In this document: piece after piece, positions 1 through 7,713 of the stretch
Position numbering within the stretch: the stretch's first letter is position 1
How the letters are laid out: each line of letters opens with the position of its first letter
From: an uncultured Collinsella sp.
GTDB lineage: Bacteria; Actinomycetota; Coriobacteriia; Coriobacteriales; Coriobacteriaceae
Direction: 5' to 3'
DNA: 33,311 nucleotides
Assembly: GCA_959026725.1 (NCBI GenBank)
Contig: CAUFMG010000022.1
Coordinates: 1-33,311, forward strand
Notes under the pieces: model-generated
Databases searched by the model: none
What the model was told of the DNA's origin: nothing
Seen by the model: the letters and a program-made list of their open reading frames with translations, nothing else
Translations under genes and position numbers: made by a program

Positions 1-55
1 CATAGCGGGTGGGTTGAAGCTGGCCGCTGCGCGCCCAGCAGACTAAAGTCTTGAA
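1..55 (-). mobile_element. End of an IS200-type element (body off-window)
   Basis: Positions 3-55 are identical to 24171-24223, the transposase-5' end of the complete IS200-type element further along. The match includes the GCGGGTGG hairpin arm and ends at the same TTGAA. The window therefore opens inside a second copy in the same orientation, whose transposase gene would lie to the left. The element end abuts the U-tract side of the gatB terminator. Confidence 0.8.
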
Positions 56-62
56 TTCAAAA

Positions 63-89
63 GACGGAGGCGCCAGTGGCGCCTCCGTC
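63..89 (-). terminator. Rho-independent terminator of the gat operon
   Basis: A perfect 12-bp stem (GACGGAGGCGCC with its complement) with a 3-nt loop lies downstream of gatB on the minus strand. It is followed in that direction by TTTTGAATTC. The U-tract runs straight into the IS end. Confidence 0.85.
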
Positions 90-150
90 GTGAGTCAGGA
101 CTGTCCGAAATTGAGAGGCAAGGCCCTGCGCCCGGCCCCTCGGTTCCCGT

Positions 151-1827
151 TTACGAGAGCGACGTTCTCAGCAACTCGTTGAAGAGCTTCGGGTTGCCCT
201 TGCCGCGGCTCGCCTTCATGCACTGGCCCACCAAAAAGCCGATGACCTTCTGGTTGCCGTCACGATACTGCTGCGCCTGATCGGCGCAGTTTGCCAGCAC
301 CTCGTCCACTATCGGCTGCAGCGCGCCGGCGTCACTCACCTGACGCATACCGCGCTCGTCGACGATCTTGTTGGGATCGTCGCCGGTCTGGGCCATGGCC
401 TCAAAGACCTCGTGCGCCTGGTTGGAGCTGATGGCATCGGTCGTCAGCAGCTTGGCAAGGGCTGCTACCTGAGCCGGCGCGATGCCGGACTCGGCGAGCG
501 ACACGCCCGCGCCCTTAAGGTAGGCGATCATCTCGTTCACCAGCAGGTTTGCGACCGTCTGGGCCTCCTTGCCAGCCATACCGGCAGCGGCCGCCTCAAA
601 GAACTCGGCAAACTCGGGGTCGCCGGCGATCTGCTCGGCATCGGCCGCCTTAATGCCAAAGTCGGCCTCAAAACGGGCGCACTTGGCATCGGGCAGCTCG
701 GGAATCTCGCCACGGCAACGATCGATAAACTCGTCGTCCAGGTCGAACGGCGCCAGATCGGGATCGGGGAACAGACGATAATCGTCTGCCGTTTCCTTCA
801 CACGCATGACCACGGTGCGCTTGCGGCTGGGCTCCCAGTGGCGGGTCTCCTGATAGATGATGCCGCCCTCCTCGAGCACCTCGGCCTGACGGCAGATCTC
901 GTAGGCAAGGCCGTCGTGCAGGCTCTTAAACGAGTTGAGGTTCTTGAGCTCGGTCTTGGTGCCCAGCTTGGTCTCGCCGCGGCGGCGCAGCGACACGTTG
1001 CCGTCACAGCGCATGGAGCCCTTCTCCATGGAGCAATCGGAAATGCCCAGCGTCACAAAGATGCGACGGAGCTTCTCCATAAACAGGCGCGCTTCCTCGG
1101 GCGTGCGCAAGTCGGGCTCAGTCACGAGCTCAATCAAAGGCGTGCCGCAGCGGTTGTAGTCGACGAGCGACTCGGCAGCGGCGGTAATGCGGCCCTCGGC
1201 GCCGCCCACGTGGACCATCTTGGCGGCGTCCTCCTCCATGTGGATGCGCAGGATGCGGATGGGCACCGTGTAGGAACCGTCCTCGCGACGCTCGGGCATC
1301 TGCAGGTTGGACGCGTCATAGCTGGCCAGGTGGCCGGCGCGCTGATTGCCCTCGCGCATGGTCGACGTCATGGACGTGGACAGGCCCTCGGCGTTGGCCG
1401 AAGCGCTTGCCAGGCTCTGGGCCTCGGCCTCGCCAAACGCACAGTCGGGGCGCTCGGCGGCACCGCGACCGGTCACGTCCAGGTCCAGGTGACCGTACAT
1501 GGCAAAGGCGACCGGGCCCTGCGTGGTCTGGAAGTTCTTGGCCATATCGGGATAGAAGTAGTGCTTGCGGTAGAACATCGAGTGGCGCTGGATCTCGCAG
1601 TTGGTGGCCAGACCCGCCTTGACGATGCTCTCGATGGCGCGCTTGTTGGGCACCGGCAGCGCACCGGGCAGGCCCAGGCACACCGGGCACACGTTGGCGT
1701 TGGGCTCGTCATCGTGGCTGAGCCTGCAGTTGCAGAACATCTTGGTATCGAGTGCGGTGAGCTCGGTATGGATCTCCAGGCCGATCACGGCCTCCCAATC
1801 CTGCAGGACCTCGGAAAGCTCCTTCAT
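151..1827 (-). CDS. gatB: Asp-tRNA(Asn)/Glu-tRNA(Gln) amidotransferase subunit B
   Basis: GatB binds the misacylated tRNA and activates its Glu or Asp side chain with ATP, so that ammonia delivered from GatA makes Gln-tRNA(Gln) or Asn-tRNA(Asn) in the cytoplasm. The 558-residue protein opens with the family signature WEAVIGLEIHTEL and has the zinc-site cysteines CNC and CPVCLGLPG (about residues 32-51). The C-terminal GatB/Yqey tRNA-binding tail ends with the conserved GFLVGQCMKASRGKGNP stretch. Length is somewhat above the usual 480-500 because of insertions around residues 130-180. The start codon overlaps the gatA stop as TAATG, with GGAGG seven bases upstream, so the two are translationally coupled. 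It is the last gene of gatC-gatA-gatB. Confidence 0.97.
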   Translation of the reverse strand: MKELSEVLQDWEAVIGLEIHTELTALDTKMFCNCRLSHDDEPNANVCPVCLGLPGALPVPNKRAIESIVKAGLATNCEIQRHSMFYRKHYFYPDMAKNFQTTQGPVAFAMYGHLDLDVTGRGAAERPDCAFGEAEAQSLASASANAEGLSTSMTSTMREGNQRAGHLASYDASNLQMPERREDGSYTVPIRILRIHMEEDAAKMVHVGGAEGRITAAAESLVDYNRCGTPLIELVTEPDLRTPEEARLFMEKLRRIFVTLGISDCSMEKGSMRCDGNVSLRRRGETKLGTKTELKNLNSFKSLHDGLAYEICRQAEVLEEGGIIYQETRHWEPSRKRTVVMRVKETADDYRLFPDPDLAPFDLDDEFIDRCRGEIPELPDAKCARFEADFGIKAADAEQIAGDPEFAEFFEAAAAGMAGKEAQTVANLLVNEMIAYLKGAGVSLAESGIAPAQVAALAKLLTTDAISSNQAHEVFEAMAQTGDDPNKIVDERGMRQVSDAGALQPIVDEVLANCADQAQQYRDGNQKVIGFLVGQCMKASRGKGNPKLFNELLRTSLS

Positions 1828-3341
1828 TACAGCTCGCCTCCCTTCCCGGCAAAATCGGGCGCGACGGAAAGCGCGGGCGCACCCGTGGCGGCATCGGCAA
1901 AGCCGCGCTCCAGGGCGCGGGCAAACGTGAGCAGCTGACGGTCCTTAAAGGCCGGACCCACCAGCTGGGCAGAAACGGGCAGCCGAGTATCCTCGCCCAG
2001 GCCCAGCGGCACCGAGATGCCACCGTTGCCGCAAATGTTGAGCGAAATGGTGTACAGGTCGGAGAGGTACATCTGCGTGGGGTCGCTGATCTCGCCAAAC
2101 TTAAAGGCCGTGCGCGGCGAGGCGGGCATGAGGATGGTGTCCACCTTGGCATACGCGGCGTCGTAGTCCTGCGTGATGAGCGTGCGGGCCTTTTGCGCGG
2201 CGTAGTAGTACTTGTCGTACACGCCCGAGCTCAGCAGGTAGGCGCCGAGCATCTGACGGCGCTTGGCCTCGGCACCAAAGCCGTGGGCGCGCGAGAGCGA
2301 GCTCTGGTCGGACAGGTTGGCGCAGCCCTCCTCCTGATAGCCGTAGCGAATGCCGTCGAAACGAGCCAGGTTGGAGAACGCCTCGGCCGGGCCGATGACG
2401 TAGTAGGCGGCGATGGCGGCGTCCAGGTGCGGCAGGTCGACCTCGACCAGCTCGGCGCCCTGGTTCTGCAGCTCCTGGGCGGCGCGCTGAACAGCGGCCT
2501 TGACCTCGGGCGTCAGGCCCTCGGCCTCCATAAACGCAGGGATGATGCCCACGCGCTTGCCCTCGATGCTGTCGTTGAGATGCTCGGTAAAGTCGACGGC
2601 GCAATCCTGGCTGGTGCAGTCGTACGGATCGTGGCCCGCGCCGGTAAGCGCGTTCATGGCCAGCGCGACATCCTCGACCGTGCGACCAAAGGGGCCCACC
2701 TGGTCGAGCGACGAGCCAAAGGCAACCACGCCGTAGCGGCTCACGGCGCCATACGTGGGCTTAAAGCCCACCACGCCGCACAGCGACGCCGGCTGGCGAA
2801 TGGAGCCGCCGGTGTCCGAGCCCAGCGAGAGCGCGACCTCGCCCGCGGCGACGGCTGCAGCGGAGCCGCCCGAGGAGCCGCCGGGCACGTGCTCGGTATC
2901 CCAGGGGTTGTTGGTGCGGTGGAACGCCGAGCTCTCGGTGGAGCTGCCAAAGGCAAACTCGTCCATGTTGGCCTTGCCCATGGGCAGGCAGCCGGCATCG
3001 AGCATGCGCTGGACGCAGGTGGCGGTGTAAACGCTCTGGTAGTCCCCGAGCATGCGGGAAGCGCAGGTGGTGCGCGTGCCCACGAGGTTCATGTTGTCCT
3101 TGATGGCCAGCGGCACGCCCGCGAGCGGGGGCAGCGGCTTTCCGGCGGCGCGATCGGCATCCACGCGCGCAGCGGCCTCGAGCGCAAGCTCGGGCGCCAC
3201 CTGCAGGAATGCCTGGACCCCGCCCTCGCGCGCCTCGATGGCGGCAAGGGAGGCCTGGGCCACCTCGGTAGCGGTAAAGTCGCCGGCGGCAACGCCCGCG
3301 GCGATCTGGGCGGCGGTAAGGGAATCGAAGCTCTGTGCCAT
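1827..3341 (-). CDS. gatA: Asp-tRNA(Asn)/Glu-tRNA(Gln) amidotransferase subunit A
   Basis: GatA is the glutaminase subunit that hydrolyses glutamine and channels ammonia to GatB. The 504-residue protein is of normal length. It shows the amidase signature: PLAIKDN (catalytic Lys near residue 82), GGSSGGSAAAVAAG (cis-Ser region near 155-168) and LGSDTGGSIRQPA with the nucleophilic Ser near 178. Its start overlaps the gatC stop (TAATG) and its own stop overlaps the gatB start in the same way, so all three subunits are translated as one coupled unit. Confidence 0.97.
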   Translation of the reverse strand: MAQSFDSLTAAQIAAGVAAGDFTATEVAQASLAAIEAREGGVQAFLQVAPELALEAAARVDADRAAGKPLPPLAGVPLAIKDNMNLVGTRTTCASRMLGDYQSVYTATCVQRMLDAGCLPMGKANMDEFAFGSSTESSAFHRTNNPWDTEHVPGGSSGGSAAAVAAGEVALSLGSDTGGSIRQPASLCGVVGFKPTYGAVSRYGVVAFGSSLDQVGPFGRTVEDVALAMNALTGAGHDPYDCTSQDCAVDFTEHLNDSIEGKRVGIIPAFMEAEGLTPEVKAAVQRAAQELQNQGAELVEVDLPHLDAAIAAYYVIGPAEAFSNLARFDGIRYGYQEEGCANLSDQSSLSRAHGFGAEAKRRQMLGAYLLSSGVYDKYYYAAQKARTLITQDYDAAYAKVDTILMPASPRTAFKFGEISDPTQMYLSDLYTISLNICGNGGISVPLGLGEDTRLPVSAQLVGPAFKDRQLLTFARALERGFADAATGAPALSVAPDFAGKGGEL

Positions 3342-3652
3342 TACTCGCTCTCCCCCTCTCCCAAAATGGACGGCACGCGGAAGTAGCGGTCGCGCGCGCT
3401 GCCGGCGTTTTCGAGCGCAACGTCGAGCGGCAGATCGCGCTCGGGCTCGCGCAGGTCATCGCCCATCACGTTGGACAGGCTTCCGATGGGATGGAACGTG
3501 GGCTCCACGTCGGGCAAGTCATATTGCAGGACGGGCTCGAGCATCTGGACGGCGTCGTTCATGTAGGACGTCATCTGGGTGAGCTCGTCATCGGTCAGTG
3601 CGATCTTTGCGTACTCGGCGATGCCGCGCACGTCTTTCTCGCTGAGTGCCAT
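3341..3652 (-). CDS. gatC: Asp-tRNA(Asn)/Glu-tRNA(Gln) amidotransferase subunit C
   Basis: GatC is the small subunit that wraps around and stabilises GatA-GatB. The protein is 103 residues and begins MALSEKDVRGIAEYAKIAL, the usual first helix of GatC. The middle contains the conserved proline-rich strap YDLPDVEPTFHP. I chose the ATG at 3652 because AAGGGAG lies a proper distance upstream. An in-frame ATG six codons earlier (3670) lacks such a site. It is the first gene of the gat operon. Confidence 0.93.
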   Translation of the reverse strand: MALSEKDVRGIAEYAKIALTDDELTQMTSYMNDAVQMLEPVLQYDLPDVEPTFHPIGSLSNVMGDDLREPERDLPLDVALENAGSARDRYFRVPSILGEGESE

Positions 3653-3687
3653 AGGCGCTCCCTTCCGCATAACAGTTAAACCGCTCT

Positions 3688-3716
3688 AGTATACAGGGCG
3701 GCGCCGGCTTGGAGCA
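3688..3716 (-). promoter_or_regulatory. Possible gat operon promoter
   Basis: On the minus strand TATACT (3693-3688) is a good -10 hexamer about 36 bases before the gatC start. The -35 region at about 3716-3711 (TGCTCC) is a poor match, so only the -10 is convincing. Confidence 0.35.
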
Positions 3717-3832
3717 GGCGCTTTACCCAAATGCAGCGAAAACGTAACGAGGACGGCGGTTGGCAGGCTGCGGGCTGGCGGTTCTGCAGCGAAACCGCCC
3801 GTCCATAGCGAAAACCATCCAGCCCGCAACGA

Positions 3833-3897
3833 AAACCATCACAACATTCGACACTTTTCGTCAAAATCGAATTTTTCATCGAATGTTGTGATGGTTT
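3833..3897. repeat. 65-bp palindromic repeat, family 1, copy A
   Basis: Perfect 19-bp arms (AAACCATCACAACATTCGA and its complement) enclose a 27-base T/A-rich centre. The same 65-bp architecture recurs at 16992-17056 and 18234-18298. It lies in the gatC-sortase interval (3653-3955), which otherwise holds the gat promoter and two extra short GCGAAAACCATC-like half-copies near 3808 and 3830. No gene is seen there. Confidence 0.85.
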
Positions 3898-3907
3898 GGA
3901 AGTCCCG

Positions 3908-3942
3908 ACCACCACAAAGGTGCCTGTCCCCATTGCGGTGGT
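3908..3942. repeat. GGTGCCTGTCCCC hairpin, family 2, copy 1
   Basis: An imperfect hairpin (ACCACCACAAAGG paired with CATTGCGGTGGT) has the loop core TGCCTGTCC. It lies 14 bases past the sortase stop. Related copies sit at 13318, 14280 and 25922. This copy has no T-run on the minus strand, so it is a poor intrinsic terminator. Confidence 0.75.
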
Positions 3943-3955
3943 TCTGAACGATGTC

Positions 3956-4894
3956 TTATGCCGAGGCCTTGGCCTTGCGGCGCTTGCGGACCGCGTGGAT
4001 CACGATGTCCAGCAGCAACAGCACAATGGCTACGACCACAATGAGCACGGCAAACTCGCGCTTGCCCCAGTGGCGGCCGGCCAGCGACTTTTGCTTGTCG
4101 ACGTCCTTCTTGTTGTACTTGGTGCGCACGCAATGCACCAGCAGGCGATGGTCGTTTACGCCGTAGGGCGTGCAGGTGACGAGCGTCACCTTGTCGGCGC
4201 CGGGCTCGATGGTCAGTGACTCCATCTCCTCGGGCAGCACCACCTCGGAGTCCACCATCTTGTAGGCGAGCGTCTTGTTCATGGTGTGCAGCAGCACCAG
4301 GTCGCCGGGCTCCAGCGAGTGGATGTCGTCGAACATGCTCAGGTTGCGCATGCCCGAGTGCGCAGTGAGCACGCAATGCGTCGAGGTGCCGCCCACCGGC
4401 AGGCTCGTCCCCTCCAGGTGGCCGACGCCCGCCATAAGGACTTCCTCGCTCGTGCCGTGGTAGATGGGCATGCTCACGTCGATGGAGGGAATCTCGACCC
4501 AGCTCATCATGGGGTCGCGGTCAAAGATGAGCTGCTGATCGTAGGGCTCAATCTGGTCGGTGGGAAGCTCGGTGGCCTCGCCGGCAAGTTGCTCGTTATA
4601 GGAGCGCGCCTGGAGCAGGATGCGCTCGCGCTCCTCTTCGGAGAGTGCGTCCACCGTGCTGGACACGGTGCTGATCTGGTTGAACACGCCCGAGGCCTCG
4701 AGCCGGTCCAAAATCCACGGCCAGGTCATAAGGCCCACGCCAATAAGGATGATGACGATGGTGATGAGCCGGTCGGCCCAGCGCGGCAGCCGTTTGCGAC
4801 GACGCTTAGGCTTTGGTCGAGGTTTGGGCTGGGGGCTTGAGCCACCGTTTGCCGCGGTGTTATTGCTCTTCATATGTTTGGCGCCCTGCACCAT
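3956..4894 (-). CDS. Class C (pilus-assembly) sortase
   Basis: This is a membrane-anchored cysteine transpeptidase that joins pilin subunits through Lys-Thr isopeptide bonds. The 312-residue protein has a basic Pro/Lys-rich N-terminus, a membrane segment at about 42-62, and the sortase fold with His179 (LTAHSG), Cys241 (TLVTCTPYG) and Arg250 (NDHRLLV). A second membrane segment at about 283-303 is followed by a basic tail, the class C topology. FDRDPMM near residues 124-130 matches the position of the class C lid (usually DP plus an aromatic), here with Met. Start chosen with AGGAG nine bases upstream. It is separated from the pilin genes by a terminator and the duplicated small-peptide/RNA locus, so it probably has its own promoter. 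The substrates are presumably the three sorting-signal proteins upstream. Confidence 0.93.
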   Translation of the reverse strand: MVQGAKHMKSNNTAANGGSSPQPKPRPKPKRRRKRLPRWADRLITIVIILIGVGLMTWPWILDRLEASGVFNQISTVSSTVDALSEEERERILLQARSYNEQLAGEATELPTDQIEPYDQQLIFDRDPMMSWVEIPSIDVSMPIYHGTSEEVLMAGVGHLEGTSLPVGGTSTHCVLTAHSGMRNLSMFDDIHSLEPGDLVLLHTMNKTLAYKMVDSEVVLPEEMESLTIEPGADKVTLVTCTPYGVNDHRLLVHCVRTKYNKKDVDKQKSLAGRHWGKREFAVLIVVVAIVLLLLDIVIHAVRKRRKAKASA

Positions 4895-4959
4895 CGCCGG
4901 TCACTCCTCTAAAGCTCAGGTTGTCTAAACAAATAATAGCCGATTAACAGGCTTCTAAA

Positions 4960-4990
4960 CCGGATAACGCTGCCAGACTGCATTATCCGG
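4960..4990. repeat. Inverted repeat upstream of the small RNA, copy 1
   Basis: CCGGATAA and TTATCCGG flank a 15-base centre about 60 bases before the small-RNA -10. The equivalent place before RNA copy 2 has CGGACA/TGTCCG (5446-5474), which keeps pairing with different bases. It could be a protein-binding site or a transcribed hairpin; I cannot tell which. Confidence 0.6.
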
Positions 4991-5050
4991 TCGAGCATAG
5001 ACTCATATTTGAGTTTTCAAAATATCTCGAATCAACTGAGCAATTCGGGA

Positions 5051-5160
5051 TACAATGTCTATAGAAAACGACGCACCCCGCGTAAGTGTTGAGAGCGCGG
5101 GCGGCCTAGTTTTCAGCTTTTGTTAAATGCCCGGGCCTCTAACCCCGGGCATTCTTATTT
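5051..5160 (+). ncRNA. Candidate structured small RNA, copy 1 (antitoxin-like)
   Basis: A TACAAT -10 hexamer at 5051-5056 predicts a start near 5063. The transcript would have an outer stem GAAAAC/GTTTTC, an inner GC-rich stem CCCGCG/CGCGGG, and a terminator hairpin formed by AATGCCCGGG and CCCGGGCATT (5126-5152) followed by CTTATTT, giving an RNA of about 95 nt. The -35 is weak. The RNA's 3' end meets the stop codon of the convergent 50-residue peptide gene, so both genes could share the terminator hairpin. Copy 2 at 5523-5630 preserves every stem. Function is inferred only from this arrangement, which recalls type I toxin-antitoxin loci of the Fst/par kind. Confidence 0.6.
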
Positions 5161-5307
5161 GCGCTTGTTGTGGCGCAAATGCCTTCTACCGTCCGCACCG
5201 CGCGTGCGCCTACGGACCTTAAACCGAACCTCATACGAGTCAAAAAACGCGATGACGAACGAGCCCACCGCCGCAAGGGCGGCGAGCACGTTAAGGAATT
5301 TCAGCAT
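5155..5307 (-). CDS. 50-residue membrane peptide, candidate type I toxin
   Basis: A short ORF begins MLKFLNVLAALAAVGSFVIA: one hydrophobic helix (about residues 4-22), then FFDSYEV and a strongly basic tail ending HNKRK. Its ATG is preceded by CGGAGGTCCCCAA, a near-ideal ribosome binding site with seven-base spacing, which argues against a chance ORF. A TAAAAT -10 lies about 60 bases upstream on the minus strand. The gene converges on the small RNA at 5051-5160 and ends inside its terminator region. Small hydrophobic peptides with charged tails, paired with an overlapping RNA, are typical of type I toxins. I do not recognise the peptide family, so toxicity is inference. Confidence 0.6.
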   Translation of the reverse strand: MLKFLNVLAALAAVGSFVIAFFDSYEVRFKVRRRTRGADGRRHLRHNKRK

Positions 5308-5445
5308 TTGGGGACCTCCGATCGAGTCGTCGGCCGCCCGCGCACGGAATGCGTCGCAAAGCCATTTTACCGCGAGTACTCGCACTTACAGCTGGTATAC
5401 GCGATTTTGACAAACATTTGTTCGATAGTCATACGCTCGATCCTT

Positions 5446-5474
5446 CGGACAGTGAAGCCCAACCGCATTGTCCG
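5446..5474. repeat. Inverted repeat upstream of the small RNA, copy 2
   Basis: CGGACA/TGTCCG around a 17-base centre corresponds in position to the CCGGATAA/TTATCCGG repeat of copy 1. Both arms changed together (T to C, A to G), so pairing is kept. Confidence 0.5.
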
Positions 5475-5522
5475 GCATATTTGCGTTTTCAAAACAGCCC
5501 GGATTGGCGGGGCGATCCGGGA

Positions 5523-5630
5523 TACAATCGTTTCAGGAAACGACGCCCCGCGTAAGCGTTCGAAAGCGCGGGCGACCAGTTTCCGGTGTTGTTAAATGCC
5601 CGGACTCCGAACCACGGGCATTCTAATCTT
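5523..5630 (+). ncRNA. Candidate structured small RNA, copy 2
   Basis: TACAAT at 5523-5528 predicts a start near 5535. The outer stem is GGAAAC/GTTTCC, where copy 1 has GAAAAC/GTTTTC, so an A-T pair has become G-C. The inner stem is CCCGCG/CGCGGG. The terminator hairpin at 5595-5623 has arms ATGCCCG and CGGGCAT plus a short T-rich tail. Upstream GTTTTCAAAA is also shared with copy 1. The facing peptide gene is only a stub here, so this RNA would be an orphan. Confidence 0.55.
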
Positions 5631-5640
5631 GCACGCGCGG

Positions 5641-5728
5641 CGCAAATGCCTTCTACCGTCCGCACCGCGCGTGCGCCTACGGACCTTAAACCGAACCTCA
5701 TACGAGTCAAAAAACGCGATGACGAACG
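5641..5728 (-). pseudogene. Remnant of a second copy of the membrane peptide gene
   Basis: These 88 bases are identical to 5174-5261, the part of the peptide gene coding for SFVIAFFDSYEVRF through the basic tail. Upstream of 5728 the match stops abruptly, so the start codon, ribosome binding site and most of the hydrophobic helix are missing. Downstream the original stop is also lost. It is a truncated duplicate, not an expressed gene. Confidence 0.75.
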
Positions 5729-5773
5729 CGCCCGCATTGGACGATGGAGCCTGGCTGCGTTGTCCAAAAAGAA

Positions 5774-5804
5774 CGGGGCAGACTCCAGTGCGGAGTCTGC
5801 CCCG
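5774..5804 (-). terminator. Terminator of the pilin operon
   Basis: A perfect 13-bp stem (CGGGGCAGACTCC and its complement) with a 5-nt loop is followed on the minus strand by TTCTTTTT. It lies 100 bases after the last pilin gene and separates the pilin operon from the small RNA locus and the sortase. Confidence 0.85.
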
Positions 5805-5904
5805 AAAAGAGAATGGCAAAGCAAGAACGAAGATAGACGAGAAAAGTGTCCGCAAGTCTCATGGCCATCACATCCCACCTGCCAAAGGGATAGGTGAGCG
5901 AGCG

Positions 5905-7605
5905 TTACTCCTGCTCGGACTCCTCAGCCTGCTTACGGCTGCGGATGAGGTGCGCCACGCCGATGCACAGCACCGCGCCACCAGCGATCCAGGTGAAGGT
6001 CACGCCGTTAAGACCGGTCAGCGGGAGGCCAACCTGCTTGGTATCGCCAACGGTGATGTTGAAGGTGCCGTCGTCGTTTGTAGCTGTGTTAGTCTTGGCT
6101 TCGAGCTTGTTGTCGCCCTTCTTATCATCCGGCTTACCGATGATAACCTGATCACTGGGAGCGGTTAGTTCATACTTATCCGCGCTCGAGCTTTCACCTG
6201 TTGTCCCGCTTTCATTCTTCGGCTTAATCGTGAAATCGAAAGGTACGACCTTATCGTAGTTTTCGGGAGCGTCAGTCTCCTCTACCGTATAGGTTCCCGC
6301 ACCGAGGCCCTTGACAGCAAAGGCACCATCCTCGCCAGTCGTGAACTTATACGCATCATCTCCAAGAGTTCCATCAAGATGAACGTATTTCCCCTTTAGG
6401 CTTGAATCCGCCGCCGCCTTCACCTTGATGGTAAATTGTGCATTCGGGAGTGCCTTCTCAGTACCAAGGTCAACCTTATTCAGTTTAAGGCCATAGGTGT
6501 AGGTCTTAACCTCATCGGGCACCGTCGTGCCGGTGTCGGTGGTCATAGGGTTGTTTGAATACTTAAGTTTGACAATGTTGGTGTTACCCACATTGTCTCC
6601 AACGGTAGCCTCGCTGTTAATCTTTGCCTTATAGGAGACGACGATGTAGGAGTCCTTAGTGACGCGATCGACGCTCTTCAGGTTATTGCAGGTCCACGTC
6701 GTCGTCTTACTGCCATCAGCGGCAACCGCGGCGGACGTTTCCTCCTGGAAATTCGCAGTGATATCCGTGCCCTTCGTGCGGTTGAGATCGCCCTTCGCGT
6801 CATCCTTGCTCGCATACAGATAGACCTTGGCGCCGTTCTGCAGAGTCAGTCCCTTGGAGATCTGGTCGGAGAACTTGTAGAGATACGTGTCGTACTTGTC
6901 GTAGTTCTCGGCAATGGTGCCATAAAGGTTGTACGTCACGTCCTGGCCAATCTGGGAGTCGGCAGCATCGTGCTCTTTGCTATCGGCATCGCTCACGATC
7001 TTCTTCTCGACGGTGGGGATGCCAGTTTTCTCGGTGATTTCGACAGGCGCGTTTCCCACGACAGTGAAGATGGGAGATGTGCCCGCCTCACCCTCATTAA
7101 TAGTGTCAGCCTTGGTCACAAAGAGCCAGTAACCATGCTTAAGGCCGGAGGCAACGCGCTTGGTCGTTGTCGTCTTGTCAGTAAGATCGTCTACGGCAGC
7201 GGCAATCTTATAAGCAATGTGATTAGAGTCAACACGGGTTGTCTCATCGGTCCCTGTCACATTGGACGTTATCCAGTCTGCAGCATCCTGAGCGGTTGTG
7301 CCACCGTAACCATTACCCTTAATGACTTTCTCGACAGCCGTCTCCACATCATCGTTCGCCCAGGTGATATTGCTCACAACCGTCTTACCGTTGACTATCG
7401 CAACGTCAGCATTAAAAATCTGATAGCCATAGAATTCGGTATCGTTGCCCTCAACGTTCTTGATGGTCACCGAGCCAGCGGCCGTTGCAGCCGCACCCTC
7501 AGCAGCAAACGCCATGGTCACCGGCGCCATGACGCCGCCGAAGCTCAGCGCTGCTGTGAGGCCGGCGGTTACTGCCAGGCGTGCGATGTTCTTGTTCATG
7601 TGCAT
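5905..7605 (-). CDS. LPXTG-type pilin (probable major shaft subunit)
   Basis: This is a 566-residue surface protein polymerised by sortase. It has a signal peptide (about 1-37, ending AFAA), N-terminal and middle immunoglobulin-like pilin domains, and a C-terminal CnaB-type domain. That domain contains LPNAQFTIK and the E-box YTVEETDAPENY, which usually forms an internal Lys-Asn isopeptide bond. The sorting signal LPLTG (about 527) is followed by a membrane helix and a charged tail. Lys residues in PTVEKKIV are candidates for the polymerising lysine; a classical YPK motif was not seen. The ATG at 7605 follows AGAGGAAAG; ATGs further upstream lack a site. Base composition is clearly less GC-rich than the pilin gene next to it. 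Confidence 0.88.
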   Translation of the reverse strand: MHMNKNIARLAVTAGLTAALSFGGVMAPVTMAFAAEGAAATAAGSVTIKNVEGNDTEFYGYQIFNADVAIVNGKTVVSNITWANDDVETAVEKVIKGNGYGGTTAQDAADWITSNVTGTDETTRVDSNHIAYKIAAAVDDLTDKTTTTKRVASGLKHGYWLFVTKADTINEGEAGTSPIFTVVGNAPVEITEKTGIPTVEKKIVSDADSKEHDAADSQIGQDVTYNLYGTIAENYDKYDTYLYKFSDQISKGLTLQNGAKVYLYASKDDAKGDLNRTKGTDITANFQEETSAAVAADGSKTTTWTCNNLKSVDRVTKDSYIVVSYKAKINSEATVGDNVGNTNIVKLKYSNNPMTTDTGTTVPDEVKTYTYGLKLNKVDLGTEKALPNAQFTIKVKAAADSSLKGKYVHLDGTLGDDAYKFTTGEDGAFAVKGLGAGTYTVEETDAPENYDKVVPFDFTIKPKNESGTTGESSSADKYELTAPSDQVIIGKPDDKKGDNKLEAKTNTATNDDGTFNITVGDTKQVGLPLTGLNGVTFTWIAGGAVLCIGVAHLIRSRKQAEESEQE

Positions 7606-7713
7606 CTTCTTTCCTCTGCTTTCTACTTCGTAACTCATTCGATCGGTCATCATCTGTCTGTGTCTTAGCATCTACTTTGCTACGTCTCGCCCCGCTCTCT
7701 GTGGGGCTGCCAG

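Noticed and set aside
412..1938. Long plus-strand reading frame opposite gatB/gatA (508 codons)
   Set aside because: It is the antisense shadow of high-GC genes; composition is Gly/Ala/His/Val-rich low-information sequence with no domain, and the opposite strand encodes clear GatB and GatA.
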